Positions 13,901 to 28,100 of a stretch of 64,000 nt of DNA are shown piece by piece. The notes beneath the pieces were generated by a model that ran no database searches, was not told the DNA's origin, and saw only the letters and a program-made list of their open reading frames with translations. Position numbers and translations under genes: made by a program. The stretch is from Pteria penguin (Eukaryota; Mollusca; Bivalvia; Pterioida; Pteriidae). Numbering within the stretch: position 1 is the first letter of the stretch; each line of letters begins with the position of its first letter. Location of the stretch: assembly GCA_035048485.1 (NCBI GenBank), contig CM068588.1:30130769-30194768 (forward strand), in the 5' to 3' direction.

Positions 13901-16900
13901 AAGATGGTGGGCTCATACAGGTATAGGCAGAAAGTAAAGGTCTTTGTACACAGGCATTACACACATTTAGGTAACTAAAAACATAAGTCGCACAGATAGC
14001 ATCACAGCTGGATGCAAGTATCTTATATTGTCAGTGATGTGGATGTGATCTTATGTTATCTGAAATAGTTAACTTCCTACATGAAACCTTATTGTAAAAA
14101 CTCTTCCTGAATGTTTTGATAGCATTATTGAGGGCATTGATCTGTGAAGTAGAGATGCTTTTGTTGCCGTTAGATATAAATTAAGTGATATGTGAATTTC
14201 ACTTTTTCCAGTGTTGACTTTTTATTCTTTTGTGATTAAAAACAAGCATTGTCCTTCATTTTAGGATGACCTTCACATCATCATCCGTAAACAGCTGTCC
14301 AATGACAACCCAAAGTAAGTTATATAAAGTAGTTCCTGTTTTGAAATTGAGGGAAGGAGTTATATACTTTTGACATGCCTGTCATTGCTATAGGAGTTTG
14401 CACTCAAGATCTGTTCTAAAGCTATCATCAGTGAAAGCTACTTGATCATACCAGTAGCTGTTTATTCGCTTATTGATAGGTAATTAACACTTAGGTGTCC
14501 TGAAAAAAAGCAATATTCACTATGTTAGATATTTGAAAGGTGAGGCCAACACAGGTTTGGTTCATCTATTAGTTAAAAATAATGTAATTTGCATCTGTTG
14601 TGTTTGCAAGGTAAGAGATTGTCTGGATTAATGAGTTGAATTTAATATATTTTTGGAAATTCCTTTCCTCAATTTTTTTTTGGATGTTGAAACAGATTTC
14701 TTGATTATAGCACAAAATAACATTGGAAAAAGCCTTTCATATACTTTACGTTCCATTAAGTGAATTTTGTGAATAAAGGAGTTACGGATTAACAAATCAA
14801 CACTGTATATATGTTATCTAATTCCACAAATTGAAATATTTTTATGCTTAGCGTTCAATCTGTTTGTTTGCAGAAATTTAACATTGCCAAATATTTAAGA
14901 CACCGAATTTGGATATTTCACAAGTGTTATTGTTTTGACAAGACTTTACCATCAATTCCAAAATTTTGTACCTAGTAACCTTAACCTTTGACCATTCAAA
15001 CTATTTCTAGATATTGTTGCCATGAAAGTGCAACAGTGCATTACAAACACTTAACTTGTGAAAAATTTTCTAGTGGCAGCATTTGTTTATAAATGGTTTA
15101 ATGGCAGCTCAAAAGGACGATGAAGAAATGGAATGTCAAATGTCATTCATGGTTAAAGTTGTATCATTCAGTTAATAGATTACTGATATCAGATAATATA
15201 AATGAACTGTGTAAGAGTCTATATGATGAAGTATACCCCCACAAAGTTTAGAAACTCTCCTATCTTTGTTGTTTCTATGGCTATCTGAGCTTTTCAGGCC
15301 CATAAAATGTGTGTGCTTGATTTAATCAAGTTTATACTTCACACATTTGTTGCCAATAAGGTAAAGGTATGTCATGACCTTAACTCAAGGTCATATATCC
15401 AAAGTCAAGGTCACCCTGCTAATACAAAGGGTGTTTGTTCTAATAGTACTATTCTAGTTTCATCACAGATGAAAAGAGAGTTGTGTACATTTTATGTAAA
15501 TCATCTGTCTCTTGTGTTTGATGTCACAGATACAAGAGAATGGGCATCATTGGAGCCATTATGGTGGTCAAGAGTATAGCATACAATAGGTAAGTAGTAA
15601 TCCTGTGTGCAAATATCATTTCAAATTAAAATAGTAATGCATATTCCAGTGTGCTCCAAAAACTTTACGCAATGCTAGTTTATCTAGTGCCACAGTAAAC
15701 TTACTAGTCAAAAATCAAATTTTACTAGTCTATTTTATGACATTAATAAAAACAAATTAATTTAGTAGGTAACTCATTATTTAGAATGCTTCTTTCATTT
15801 TGACTTCAAATTTTGGTAGATTCTTTTAGACTCTCTTCTTTTACATTTCATAAGGCAAAAATCCAGAAGTGTAAAGAGTAAGATTAAAATTGAATGACTG
15901 CACTACTTAAATAAAACTATTAAAATTGCAGTAGGTGAAATTAACATTGAATGTCTGCATTGCTTAAATGAAAATATTAAGATTGCAATAGGTGAAATTA
16001 ACATTGAATGACTGCATTGCTTAAATGAAAATATTAAAATTGTAATAGGTGAGAGATGTTAAGATACTCTATATCAAGAATTGATTGATTGATTGAATAT
16101 TGTTTTACGTCACTCCACGACTATTTCACGTATATGGTGATGGCATCTGTCTGATGCATTGCATACAAATTTAGACCTTTGCAACGGACCCACCTGAAGC
16201 AGTAAGGGATCTTTTACGTGACAAGGGACCTTGGTTTTTACTGTCTCATCCGAAAAACAGAACAACGGTGTGCCAGGGCGGTAGTCAAACCCGGGACCTC
16301 TTGATCACGAGCCGAGCACCTTATCCACTAGGCCACACTGGCTTATATCAAGAATTGAAAATTTAATTATGAAAGCATTACTGATTTTATCATTTACATG
16401 TATTTTGGCATTCAGCTCCATTGACATGCAGACCAGTCAAGTGTCTACACAGCCTCTTACAGACTGTATGTTCAAACAAGTCATCAACCTGTTGCAACTA
16501 GTGATGTCCAGTTCTACCCGGATGTCTGAAGTATCTGCCCTCTTTATGGATGAACTATCTGCTGTAGTGGAAAAAGATCATCTAGATCCTAAAATTGAAG
16601 TCAGTATACTTGCCGTTTCCGTTCTTTCTGTTTACTTGTTTGTGTTAGTCTAATTTAATTTGTAACATATCAAACATGTTCAAGTGAAATCAAGTACAGT
16701 CATGTTTTTACAAGGTAGTCATATTACAGATACTAATGTATTTCATATATTAGAGATATGAATATTGTTTCTTTTGAAATAAACACAAATCTAACATTAC
16801 TATTATACCCATGGATTGATAGACTGTTTTTGATTTGTTTGTCTGTCTTTTGTCAACCTTAACCTTTGCCATTACTTCTGAACTGTGAGAGATAGAGACT

Positions 16901-19900
16901 TCATATTTGGCATGCATACTCCACTAATAAAGCCTTTTCAAATTACACCAAGGTCATTGACCTTGTGACCTTTACTGTGGCCTTAAACCTACACTTCAGA
17001 TTTTGCCTATTTGGACTTTGTTGCCACTAGGGGCATTCATATTTCACCAACACATTGTGTTGTGTAACTGCTATTATATTCATATCCCCTGCAAACAAAG
17101 TTTGAAGACTATATAGGAATCACTCCATCTGTCTGTCCTTCTGTGTGTTGTAATATGATTTCCAATCTGTATACACAGACATGCCATGAGTCAAGGATGT
17201 GCCTTGTTGATGTGAAGGTCATGCGCACATGGATAGCTGGAAATTGTTTCCTGACCATTACTGAATTTCCTTAAATCCTATGGTTGTGAAAATTCACACA
17301 AACTACCATCATTTAAGGATGTTCCCTTTCAATTTGGTAGTCTAAAGGTCAAGGTCACAGACTGGTTAACTGAATATGGTTTCTGGACTATAAGTAATTG
17401 TACCCCACTTTTCACGAAAAGCGTGGGGACATTAAATCTCAATCGTCTGTCCGTCCGTCTTTTTAACCGTAAGAAGTAGGGCCTTCATATTTGGCGTGTG
17501 TGTCCCTAATTACAATACCTTTCTATTGGTACCAAAAGTTTTATCATGTGACCTTAACTGTGACCTTTGACCTACTTCAATGTAACTTTTTAATCGTAAG
17601 ACCTTCGTATCTGGCATGTGTGCCCCTAATTGCAGTACCTTACTGTTAGTACCAGAATATTTTATCATGTGACCTTGACGGTGACCTTCGACCCACTTCA
17701 ATGTAACTTTTTTACCATAAGATGTAGGGCCTTCATATTTGGCATGTGTGTCTGTAGACATGCCCAACCATGACAATATGTCACAGATCACTGCACCCTT
17801 ACTGATAGAACCCCGAAAGCGGGGAACTACAATTCTCTGAATTTGCTTGTTTCCTTTACACCCACCAACATTACGCACAGTCCTCTCTGTGATTCCAGGA
17901 TGTGTCCCATTGGTTTTGGGGTCGAAAGGTCAAATGTTTTAAAGAGACATTTTTACCTTCATGTTATATCTTTTAAACAGTGAAAGTTTGGGTTTTTATA
18001 TTGTATATAGTATGCTTTTAATGAAAGGTTTCTTATGATGTTTTTGTTTTGATCACATAACTTTGACCTTGAGGTTTTTAAAACTAAATATTCTTCATTA
18101 TATCTTTTGAACATTTAGAATAGGGTTTTCATATTCTATATAGCTTTTTTAGTTATGATGTATCTGTGGTTGACACTAAGGTGTGTCATGATATTCATCT
18201 AAGGTCACTGCTAGCGATTGAAATTTGTTGTTATTCAATTTGTTGTTATTCAAATTGGTTTTGGTGTCAAAAAGGTCAAGAAACTTTCTTACCTTCATGA
18301 AAGATATATATATATATCGTTAAACCCCCTAACTACGACACTACCCTAACTGCGACACTTTCGGGAAAACCGTCGCCGTTTGCTAACAATAGCGATTATG
18401 ACATTATTTTTCACTTGTTTCAAATCTGCGATCGATTTTATGTCAATAAATACAAACTTCCGAGAAAATGCATCAAAAGCAGGTTATGTTTACATTTATA
18501 TTTCATATTATGCTAAACGTACTCCAATCACTAAGTCATTTTTACATAGCACCTAAATAAGTCGTGATTTTCCCAAAGGAGCTACACACGTTTACATCCT
18601 CTTGTCAGTCATATTGGGAAAGGTCAATGCCGAAGGTGTCCCCTGATTTTTCAGAATAGAATGAGGCCAATGATATGTTTTTGTGATTTTATTGCGAATA
18701 ATACGCTATGTATTTTCTGTTGTTGGCAATGACATTCTTGACGCAATATAGATGTTATATAGCGAGTAATAGTAATGTTTACAGATATATTGGGTTAAAA
18801 CGTGGATGATAAAGTGATATGACAAATATAAAGTTTTTGCAAATAGGGTACTTCTTCGTCTTGGTATTTCAATTGCATGTATTTTAATATAGAGTATTCA
18901 TTCCTTTAGGTGATTGGAGTAATGTTAAATGTTTAAAACTTGTTTTAATATACATTGTATTACTTCATTCAATAATAAAATAAATAATTAATAATTTATT
19001 TTAATGATATTCAGTAAAATCATGAAAGAAACCCCCCCCCCCCTTTCCCTCATGATATAAAATAGTAAAAGCAAATAAATAATATTGATTTCAGACAAAT
19101 CATAAAAAAGTGTAGAGAAGGAAAAAACAGAACTTAGTTATTATCCCAAATCCCTACAAAATGCGTACATTTACTATTTGTAAATTGGGGACAATGCATG
19201 AATGTAACATATGTAGGCACTGGGTACATCTAAAGTACTGCACCAAATTAGTAGCACTGAGAAGAGGGGCCATTTTCAAATGCATTCACTGTTATTAATG
19301 CAACCGCATCCTCTATGAACTGCTGTACATGCTATTTGACTGTTAAAATGTTCTTTAATATCATTCTCATTCTATTATTGATTACAAACATTTATTTTCT
19401 TTAATATAATTTTATTAAAGGATTATAATTATTGAAATATATGTTTATTTCGTATTTAATAATAATAATTGTAATAATAATTGACAACAAACACACAATT
19501 CAAGAAATTTAATTGCTTTGGCCCCTAAAGTACCAAGGTGACGTAGTTACATTCATTTGACACAGATTACACATGTCTGACCCCGGATCGATTCAGACGC
19601 TTATCCAAGCATTGTGGTCACCGTTTGCTGCTGAAAAGGATGTGAAAATACGCAAAAAGATTTGATTTATTGACTGATATATAGAAATAACCATACAAAT
19701 TACCAAACGAAGAACGCTTCATTGTTACATGCTTATGGTGTCGGAGTTCGAGGATATATATGTATGTTGACATTGTTATTACGTCCTTGAAAAGCATGTG
19801 GGGACTGATTCCCGTTTGTCAGGAATTTTGCCAAGTTCGTATATATAGCTCATACAGTAGTGGCTCTGAGCTGAGAACTTAAAGATCTAAATTTCTGTGG

Positions 19901-22900
19901 CAGTTTGTTGGTGCCTTTGGATGAGACAGTAAAAGAGAAGTCACTTATCATGGTAAACATTGGTATGTAAGATATCCCTCGCAGCTCGTGGGTGGGTCTG
20001 TCACAAAGGTGGAAATTTTTATGTAATACATTAGACAGATACCGTCACCATATAAATGAAAATGTCTAGGTGAGATGTGAAACAGGAAACATAATAAGAT
20101 AGCAATTTTACCTCATTGAGGGATTAGTGTTTACAAACACAATGTTTCTTATTTTCAAGTTCAACTCTACAATTTGAATAAATTTTCAACCTTTTGCAAC
20201 TAACGAAAAATAATTTATGCTTAGTTGATTGAATATTTAGGAATGGATTACAGAGAATATGACCAATGAGTTCCAAGATGATTACATCGTGGATTTGGAA
20301 GATGGAATTCAGGACAGGTATGTGATGAATGTTCAGTTCCTAAAATTTAGACAGAGGATACAAATTTAAGGGTCTTTCATAAAGTTTCTTTGCAGTTTGA
20401 AATGAATATGTATATCTGAATTTCATAATGTGCTTTCAGTTTAAGTTTAACTGTTTTACTGAAATGTGTTGTATGAATGTATTTTTTAATGATTAACACT
20501 TACGGGATTTTGCTGTGCATATGAAAATTAATTTCAAATTGCCAAGATGTTATAACAATTAACATACAATTACTTCAAACAATCAATTAGACATTTTGTC
20601 AAATTATTGCATGGAAACTGTATCTGTCGCAAAATAAAAGTTTTATTGAAAGCAACATTATATCCATTCAGCTAACCTGCATTGCAAATATAGAATTATC
20701 AGACTTCCATCTCTTGATTGCCATCATCAATGGAGTTGAATATAAGTAAGAATATTGTTTTGTTGTTGTCTTTATTTTTGAAAATGTGTATCTTTCTAAT
20801 AGAACAATTATTTCAGTCTGATAGCAAATGAAGTAAAATTTGGATTGGATAATGAAAATGGTGGATCAATAAGTGTGCCATTGATTTCATTAACAGAAAA
20901 ATCTTACCTGGACAAAAGATCTAAGAAATCAAAGTTTAACACAACAAAGTAAGTGAAACATTTTAAATGTAGAAGGTAGCATTTCTATATTATACTAGTT
21001 TGATGTTGATTTTTATGCTCCCGGATTGATAGATCGGGGCATATTGTTTTTGTCCTGTCTGTCTGTTGTCAGCTTTAACCATGGCTAAAACTATCGAACC
21101 GTGAGGGATAGAGACTTCATATTTGACATGCGCACTCAACTAATGAAGCTGTTTCAAATGACACCAAGGTCGATGACCTTTTGACCCTGACAATGACCTT
21201 CACGCTAAAAATAACTTTTTGGACATCGAGGGGGGGGGGGGCATTAATATTTCACAAACACAGCTTGTTATTTTTGGTATTAAACCAAATAAAAGCCTTT
21301 AAAAAACTACCATTAGTAGTTTGTGAACTAAGAATGAAGAAGGAATAATTTTACTTTGTTACATGTCTAGAAATATACAAATGTAAACATACCTTATAGT
21401 AATTGTGTTGCACATACTGCCAGACTTATATATTGCAGTTGTTTAGATTTGTATTTCTATTTAAGTCTTGTTTTACTACATATCTAAGATCCTTGCAGTC
21501 AAATCAGTCTGAATAAATTTAATCCATTCAAAATTATCAAATGATTTAAATCTTAAAATGACCGGTTTAAATCTTAAAATGACCTTCCATCTACAAGTTA
21601 GATTATGTGAAAATAATGATTTTCATTATTTTTGACCGGATTGCAAAGCAGGTTTGGTCTGTGAATTGGTGAAGTCCATCTGTCCGTCCGACCATAGTAT
21701 CTATGTCAAACTTGGAGGGTTTGTAGACAATGACGAATTCTTAACAATTGATGTGAAATTTGGTGACCTTGACTTTGAAGCCATGCTTTAGTGAATATAT
21801 ATTGATTTTTCTGGTATCAACAATTTGTGTTTAGCTTGATTTCTTGCATATCATTCATTGATGAAATCTATATCAAACTTGGTAGATTTGCAGACACCTG
21901 ACTGATGTGAAATTTGATGACATGGGTTTTGACGTCACACTTAAGTGAACAGAATGATTTTACGTTAAGCTTGATTTTTTTGCAAACCATTAATGAAACA
22001 ACATCAAACTTGGTAGGTCTGTAGACACTGACAACTTTTTCTTCATTCTTGACTGATTCGAACTTTCTTTACCTTGACCTTGATGTCATACTTTGATGAA
22101 CACAGACTGATTTTGCATTTGGCTTGATTTCTTACATACCATGAGTAATACCAACATCAAAATTCTTAGGTTTGCAGACAATGAGCAGTTCTTGCAGACT
22201 GATGCGAAATTTGGTGACCTTGACCCTTGAAGTTAGGCTTCATTGAACACAAAGTGAATTTTTTGTAAGGCTGATTTATTGCATACCATTGATGATACCT
22301 ACTTATATGTTCAACATATGTGTATTTCTTCCAGTGTTTTTCAGTGTATAGATAGATTGCTTTGCAATCCAGTGATAACATCTTTGACAGTTTCTTGTTT
22401 TTTACATATTTCAGTATATGTTTTTTATTTTCTACATGTTTTCAAAAGAATTTATTTTTGAACAGGAAAAAAGTTGACCCAGTTTGTCTTGCACCACATT
22501 TTCGACTTTTGAAGATGTGCGAGTTGGCTCAAAGTGGCAACCTAGAGAATATTGATGCTTTATTAGGTATGTTATGATATGTATCATTAGTGGTTGTCTG
22601 TCTGCATACAAACTTTATCGCTGACTATTACTTGTGTGATTTTGACTTTTCATAGTAAGCAGTATACAGAAGCCCATCTATTTGACACATTGGCATTATT
22701 AACTCACCCATACTTGAGCAATCATCAATTTGAAAGTTGCAGTCAACAATTTTGTCTTATTTCACAAAGGTAGTTTAGTAAATATGACACAAAAATGTAA
22801 ATATTATCATAAAAAAATTTGAGGGATTGCCAGATCCAATTTTAACCATACCAATTATGTAGTTTCATTGTGATGTCATTAAATGAAAAAGCGTACCAAA

Positions 22901-25077
22901 AGGTGTGATGTCAGATATTTGACAGTCAGTCAATCGACATTGTTCCTTAGAAACAGTAAATTCTTGTTTACTCAAACACGAACAATTCAAACTTGTACAT
23001 GTATTACATTGAACTTATTTCTACAGTTGGCATTTAGGTGTACTGAAGTCTTATTAAATATTCAAATCTAACTGATAACATGAGATATTGGCTGCGGTCT
23101 GTTGATGTTAGACTTACCAGATGTAAACTGTGTATGTAGTGTTACTTGATAATGATAGTGTTTATTTTCTATTTACATATCAGGATGTCCACTTACTCTG
23201 GCAAAAGACGAAGTTATAGAGAAATTTGACTCGTTATCTACCAAAGAGAAGGACATTGTTTGTGGATCTCTCTTCCATGCCTTGAATTGGTTTCGTGAAA
23301 TAGTTAATGCCTTTGCTACCCTGACTGATACAGAGATGAAAGCTAAGGTGATAACAAGGTTACAGAACATTACAGAATTAGAAGAAACACTGGAAAAATG
23401 CTTAGCAGGTCAGTTTGTGTTTATGGATATAAGTGGTCCCTTATCAGGACAGCCAGAGGGGCAATAGGTTTCCTCTCCATTAGTCTATTAATCTGTCTTT
23501 CATCACAAAATGGGTTCCAAACGATAACGAAGTACCATACATCAGATTCAGTCTTGATGTAGACTGTCATCGTATAACAACTGTGTCTAAAAATTGCAAT
23601 TTACATTGTTTCTGTCAAACATGTATATATGATGTATACTTGAAAAATCTCTGATCTTTGCAGGACAATTTTTCATTTATCTTCTTTTGAAGCACAGTTA
23701 CAGTCAAGTTTTGGATTTTCTGTGAATATTTTTACTTTTACATAATAGTACAAAATTACCATTGTGTTCACAGACCAACTGCAACTCATATAAAAGATAT
23801 TCATGCTTACAGTTGCATAATGAAACTTGCCAGATTAATTACTACCAGTTTAGTTGTTAGTTGATCATAACTAATGAAGGTCAACCCAGCTACCCATGGA
23901 CTTAAATAAGGGCCTTACCCATAAATACCTAACATATTTTCTTTACATTTATAAAGAGCAGTTTAGTAAGACATGAAACTGCATATAATACCTTCAAAAA
24001 CTGATTTGTTACACCCCTGCCTTGCATGTATATTTACTCTTTCAGATGGGGGCAGGCTTAATGTAGTGGGTAAGCGTTTGGCTTTTGGCACCGACGATCT
24101 TGGTTTGATTCCAAGGTTGCACCACTATATTTAAGAGGTTGGTTACCTCCTGCTTCCATGTTGCGATATAACTGAAAAATTGTTGAAAGCGACGTAAAAC
24201 ACCAATCAACCAACTACAGTGTCTGCGAAATTCATTGGACCATCGGACCGAACAGACAAAAGTGAGATCGGTCCGATTTGTGCGTTTTCTAGCCAGACCG
24301 GTTTGTCCGATGTCGGTTCCGGCACTATGTATACCGCAGAGAGATGGAGTCTTGTAAGCACTTATACTATTTAATAACAACGCTTATATTTTGAGCGTTC
24401 CTGTGACATTGTATTGTTTATATGGTTTAGAGGTCGGGGCATTCATCAGTGTTCATGAATGTCTTTTCTAGCGAAATTAAAATATGTGGAGGGGGCAATC
24501 CCCGGAAAACCACGAAACAAAAGAAAATTGACATCAACGGACGCCGACAAAAAGGCGATGTTAAAATACCCTATTGAAAATTCTTCAATTTTCTTTTTCG
24601 GTCAGACAGAAATGATTTCGGTCCTACAAAATATGTCTTCCAATAGGACCGAATGTCCTATGGAGCTTAACCAAGTTTCGCAGACACTGCAACTACATGT
24701 ATTTCAGATGATATAACAGGAAATGGTTGGCACCCTTTCAACTGTGGTGATGACCTTACCAACTATGATATACTTCAATAAGTTCAATGTTTGCTTCTCT
24801 CACCATTCCAGAATAATGGCCCATGATAGTAGCAGGAACTTAAAGGGGATTCTAGATTGTCCACTCAACTGTTCTAGCTATTTGTCACATGACATGTACA
24901 TACTTGCTATATACCTTATCTTACTTCTGATTACAGTACATGCCACATTCATTCCTTCCCCTGCCACGTTTGACTGTTATGATTGTCTTGTGAAACCTGT
25001 TGCTACTACAGTCCAGGATGGGAAGAAAAAAGGAAAGAAACCAACAAAAAAGTGAGTTCACATACTATTATTTCCAA

Positions 25078-25143
<66 letters not shown>

Positions 25144-28100
25144 GTGCATAGTTATATGACTGATTTTGTAAAATATACCCAGCTTATGGATGAACTGCAG
25201 TTTCCTTCATTTATGAGCCAGAGATGGATCATGGCTTACTGTAAACTATATCATTCAGAAGTAAGAAATGAATCAGAGCTTACTATTAACACAAATATTC
25301 ATGATTTAGAGATGGATCTGAGCTTACTGTTAACACTATATGGATCATAACTTGCTGTTAAGACAATCATTCATAAGCCAGAGATGGATCAGAACATACT
25401 ATTAACACAATCATTCATGAGGTAGAGATGGAATAGAGCTTACTGTTAACACAATCATTCATGAGCTAGAGATGGATCAGAGCTCACTGTTAACACAGTC
25501 ATTCATGAGCTAGTGATGGATCAGAGCTTACTGTTAGCACAATCATTCATGAGCTAATGATGGATCAGAACTTACTGTTAACTTAATCATTCATGAGCTA
25601 GAGATGGATCAGAATTTACTGTTAATACATCATTCATGAGCTTGAGATGGATCAGAAATTACTGTTAACACAATCATTCATGAGCTAGAGATGAAAAGAG
25701 CTTACTTTTAACACAATCATTCATGAGCTACTGATGGATCAGAGCTTACTGTTAACACAATCATTCTTGAGCTAGAGATGGATCAGAACTTACTGTTAAT
25801 GCAATCATTCATGAGCTAGTGATGGATCAGAGCTTAATGTAAACTCTTTCATTTGATCTCCTCCATCTAGTGGTTGTCCTGTAGTGATAAATTTGCCTGT
25901 CTATCCATCAGCACAAAACTTGAAATTATATGAAACTATGAATGAGCTATTTGTAAGTTTTGTGCATGGTACTTGGACTAAACAGAGGAAGGTCTTTTTA
26001 CTGGTATATTTTTAGGTTCATTTGATATTGGTTACAGCGTTACAGTACTTAGAATTTATGAATAGTAATAAAATATTAACACTTTCCTTGTCAATGTCTG
26101 ACTCTCACAATAATTTTAATTTGAGACATCACAAAGAAATTTCATGATTTCTTGGATCACAGCTCTCCTTATATTTTGTATGAAATATGAATAGGAACAT
26201 ATAAAATTCCAACATTTGAGGATGTTATTCTATAAATCCTATATTTTCTACCAAAACTCTGCAAAATTGGCTGTGGAAACTGTTAGCTTCATTATCATAC
26301 TAAGCATATAGAAAATACATGTATGTTTTAACATTATTGTTCAAAACTAAAGAGACTAAAAGAGAACGGTTGAGTACATACTTGTGAAATGATGTATCTG
26401 TATATGACGAACGGTTTTAGAAAGACATATCAATTAATGAAGATTTCCTTTCTCTCTTTCTGTTCATTTTATTTATTTATTTTTTTTTTTTTTTTTTTTT
26501 TTTTTGGTCTGTGAAAAAGTAGCTTGTACTGAGTTCATGTAATCTTTATGATCTACGAAATGTTGAAAAGGACAAGCCATAATATCAATACTGTTTGTTT
26601 TTCATAAAGATTTGGTACTGAAAATACAGTACATGCATGTACCTAATAATTTTTCTAGATAATTTGCTTTTGAGGGTATAGAAGATAGAAAACATCCTGA
26701 ATTCTTTTTAAACATTTCGTGATAGTGTGAAAATATTGGATTTCATGGATATTAACTGTAAGTTTATAAAAAGGAGGTATGGAAGATGAATGTAGGGGAG
26801 AAAGAACCTGTCTAGTTTATCTTGTTGGTATTAATGAATATTTGTTATAAATGCCCTATAAATCTCTTATATTTCATCAATTGTCCTTAATTTATACCAT
26901 ATATTCATGTCAGGTTTTCCTATATTTTGAGCAACCAAAGATGCTGTGACCCATGGTTTTGTTGATTGAACAAATCCTGATTATGGAATTAAAGCTACAG
27001 TGTTTCATTGAAATTTGACATGATGAGAGTCTATTCAAAAATGAAATCAGTTGACAAATATCATGAATGTCCTCCATCTCATATTCCATTTTATGTTTAT
27101 GTATGTATCAGGAAAAAGTCTGACAAACAGATGATAGCTGATGAAGATGGAGATCAGGCAAGAGACACTACAGTACTAGATAAGGTAGTTATGGTGAATT
27201 AGTTCATGTAATGTTAAACCTGTATGCACATATATCAGTTATACTTAGATTATGCTCTGTGGAAGGCCATATATACATATACATAATATATGTTATATAT
27301 TCGTATAAGATTAGGTCTCTAAATGTTTTTGAAAATGCTTTTTGGGCCAGATTGCAAAGTAATTCCGGTCTATAGTGGTAGATTGGTGATGTCTGTTCAT
27401 CTGTTTGAAGACCGTAGATGTATATGAAGGAAGGAAAGGAATGCAACGTTCTTAATATTTCATGTGACGGTTATTCATGACATAAAGACACATCATGACC
27501 TTGATTCATGACCTTGTTTCATGGTTAGGTCTTCAATGTCAAGATCTAAGCTTGTTTATAACCAAATATGTTACTGTATCACTTAGCTGCCACAAGGGGA
27601 ATTTGTTCATTTAGGAAATTTCATCAAACTTTTAGCTTTTCATTCTGAAGTCCACAAGTCAAGGTCACAATATCTGCACTTAGGGGGAAAATACGATAAA
27701 AACATTCTCCAGATATTCAACCATGTACCCTCTATCAAATTCAATACTAATTTAGATAAATGGTTACTTATGGAGAAAAGAAAATGTATATTGACTTTTA
27801 ATTCAAAGCTCAAGGTCATACCTGCCTAAAGTCATATATGAGCAAATTTCAGTCAGGCACTAAAAATAAATATAAGTAATTATACAAGCTTCAGCAATCA
27901 TAAAAATACCTCAATATTGCCATATATTTCACAAATATTCTCCAGTTATTATGGTAAGTTACAGACAAGATCAAGTTTGGACATGGTTTGTGTACTTTTG
28001 GCAAAGGTTTTTCCCTTGATGATTCTCCACTTTCCTAATATTTATGCCCCAGGATCAATAGATCAGCGGCATTTTGTTTTTGACCTATCTGTCTATTTGT

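Noticed and set aside
16369..16653. Stand-alone small gene with signal-peptide-like start [17 protein letters not shown]
   Set aside because: From 16416 onward it is FANCD2 exon 12 in the correct frame. The hydrophobic start is the T-rich tract before the acceptor.
17510..17878. Minus-strand open frame of 122 codons
   Set aside because: It is built from three tandem copies of a dispersed repeat unit and shows no domain.
24459..24716. Small plus-strand gene (85 codons, lysine-rich start)
   Set aside because: It lies mostly in the 473-bp inverted-repeat element, has no recognised similarity and crosses the element border.
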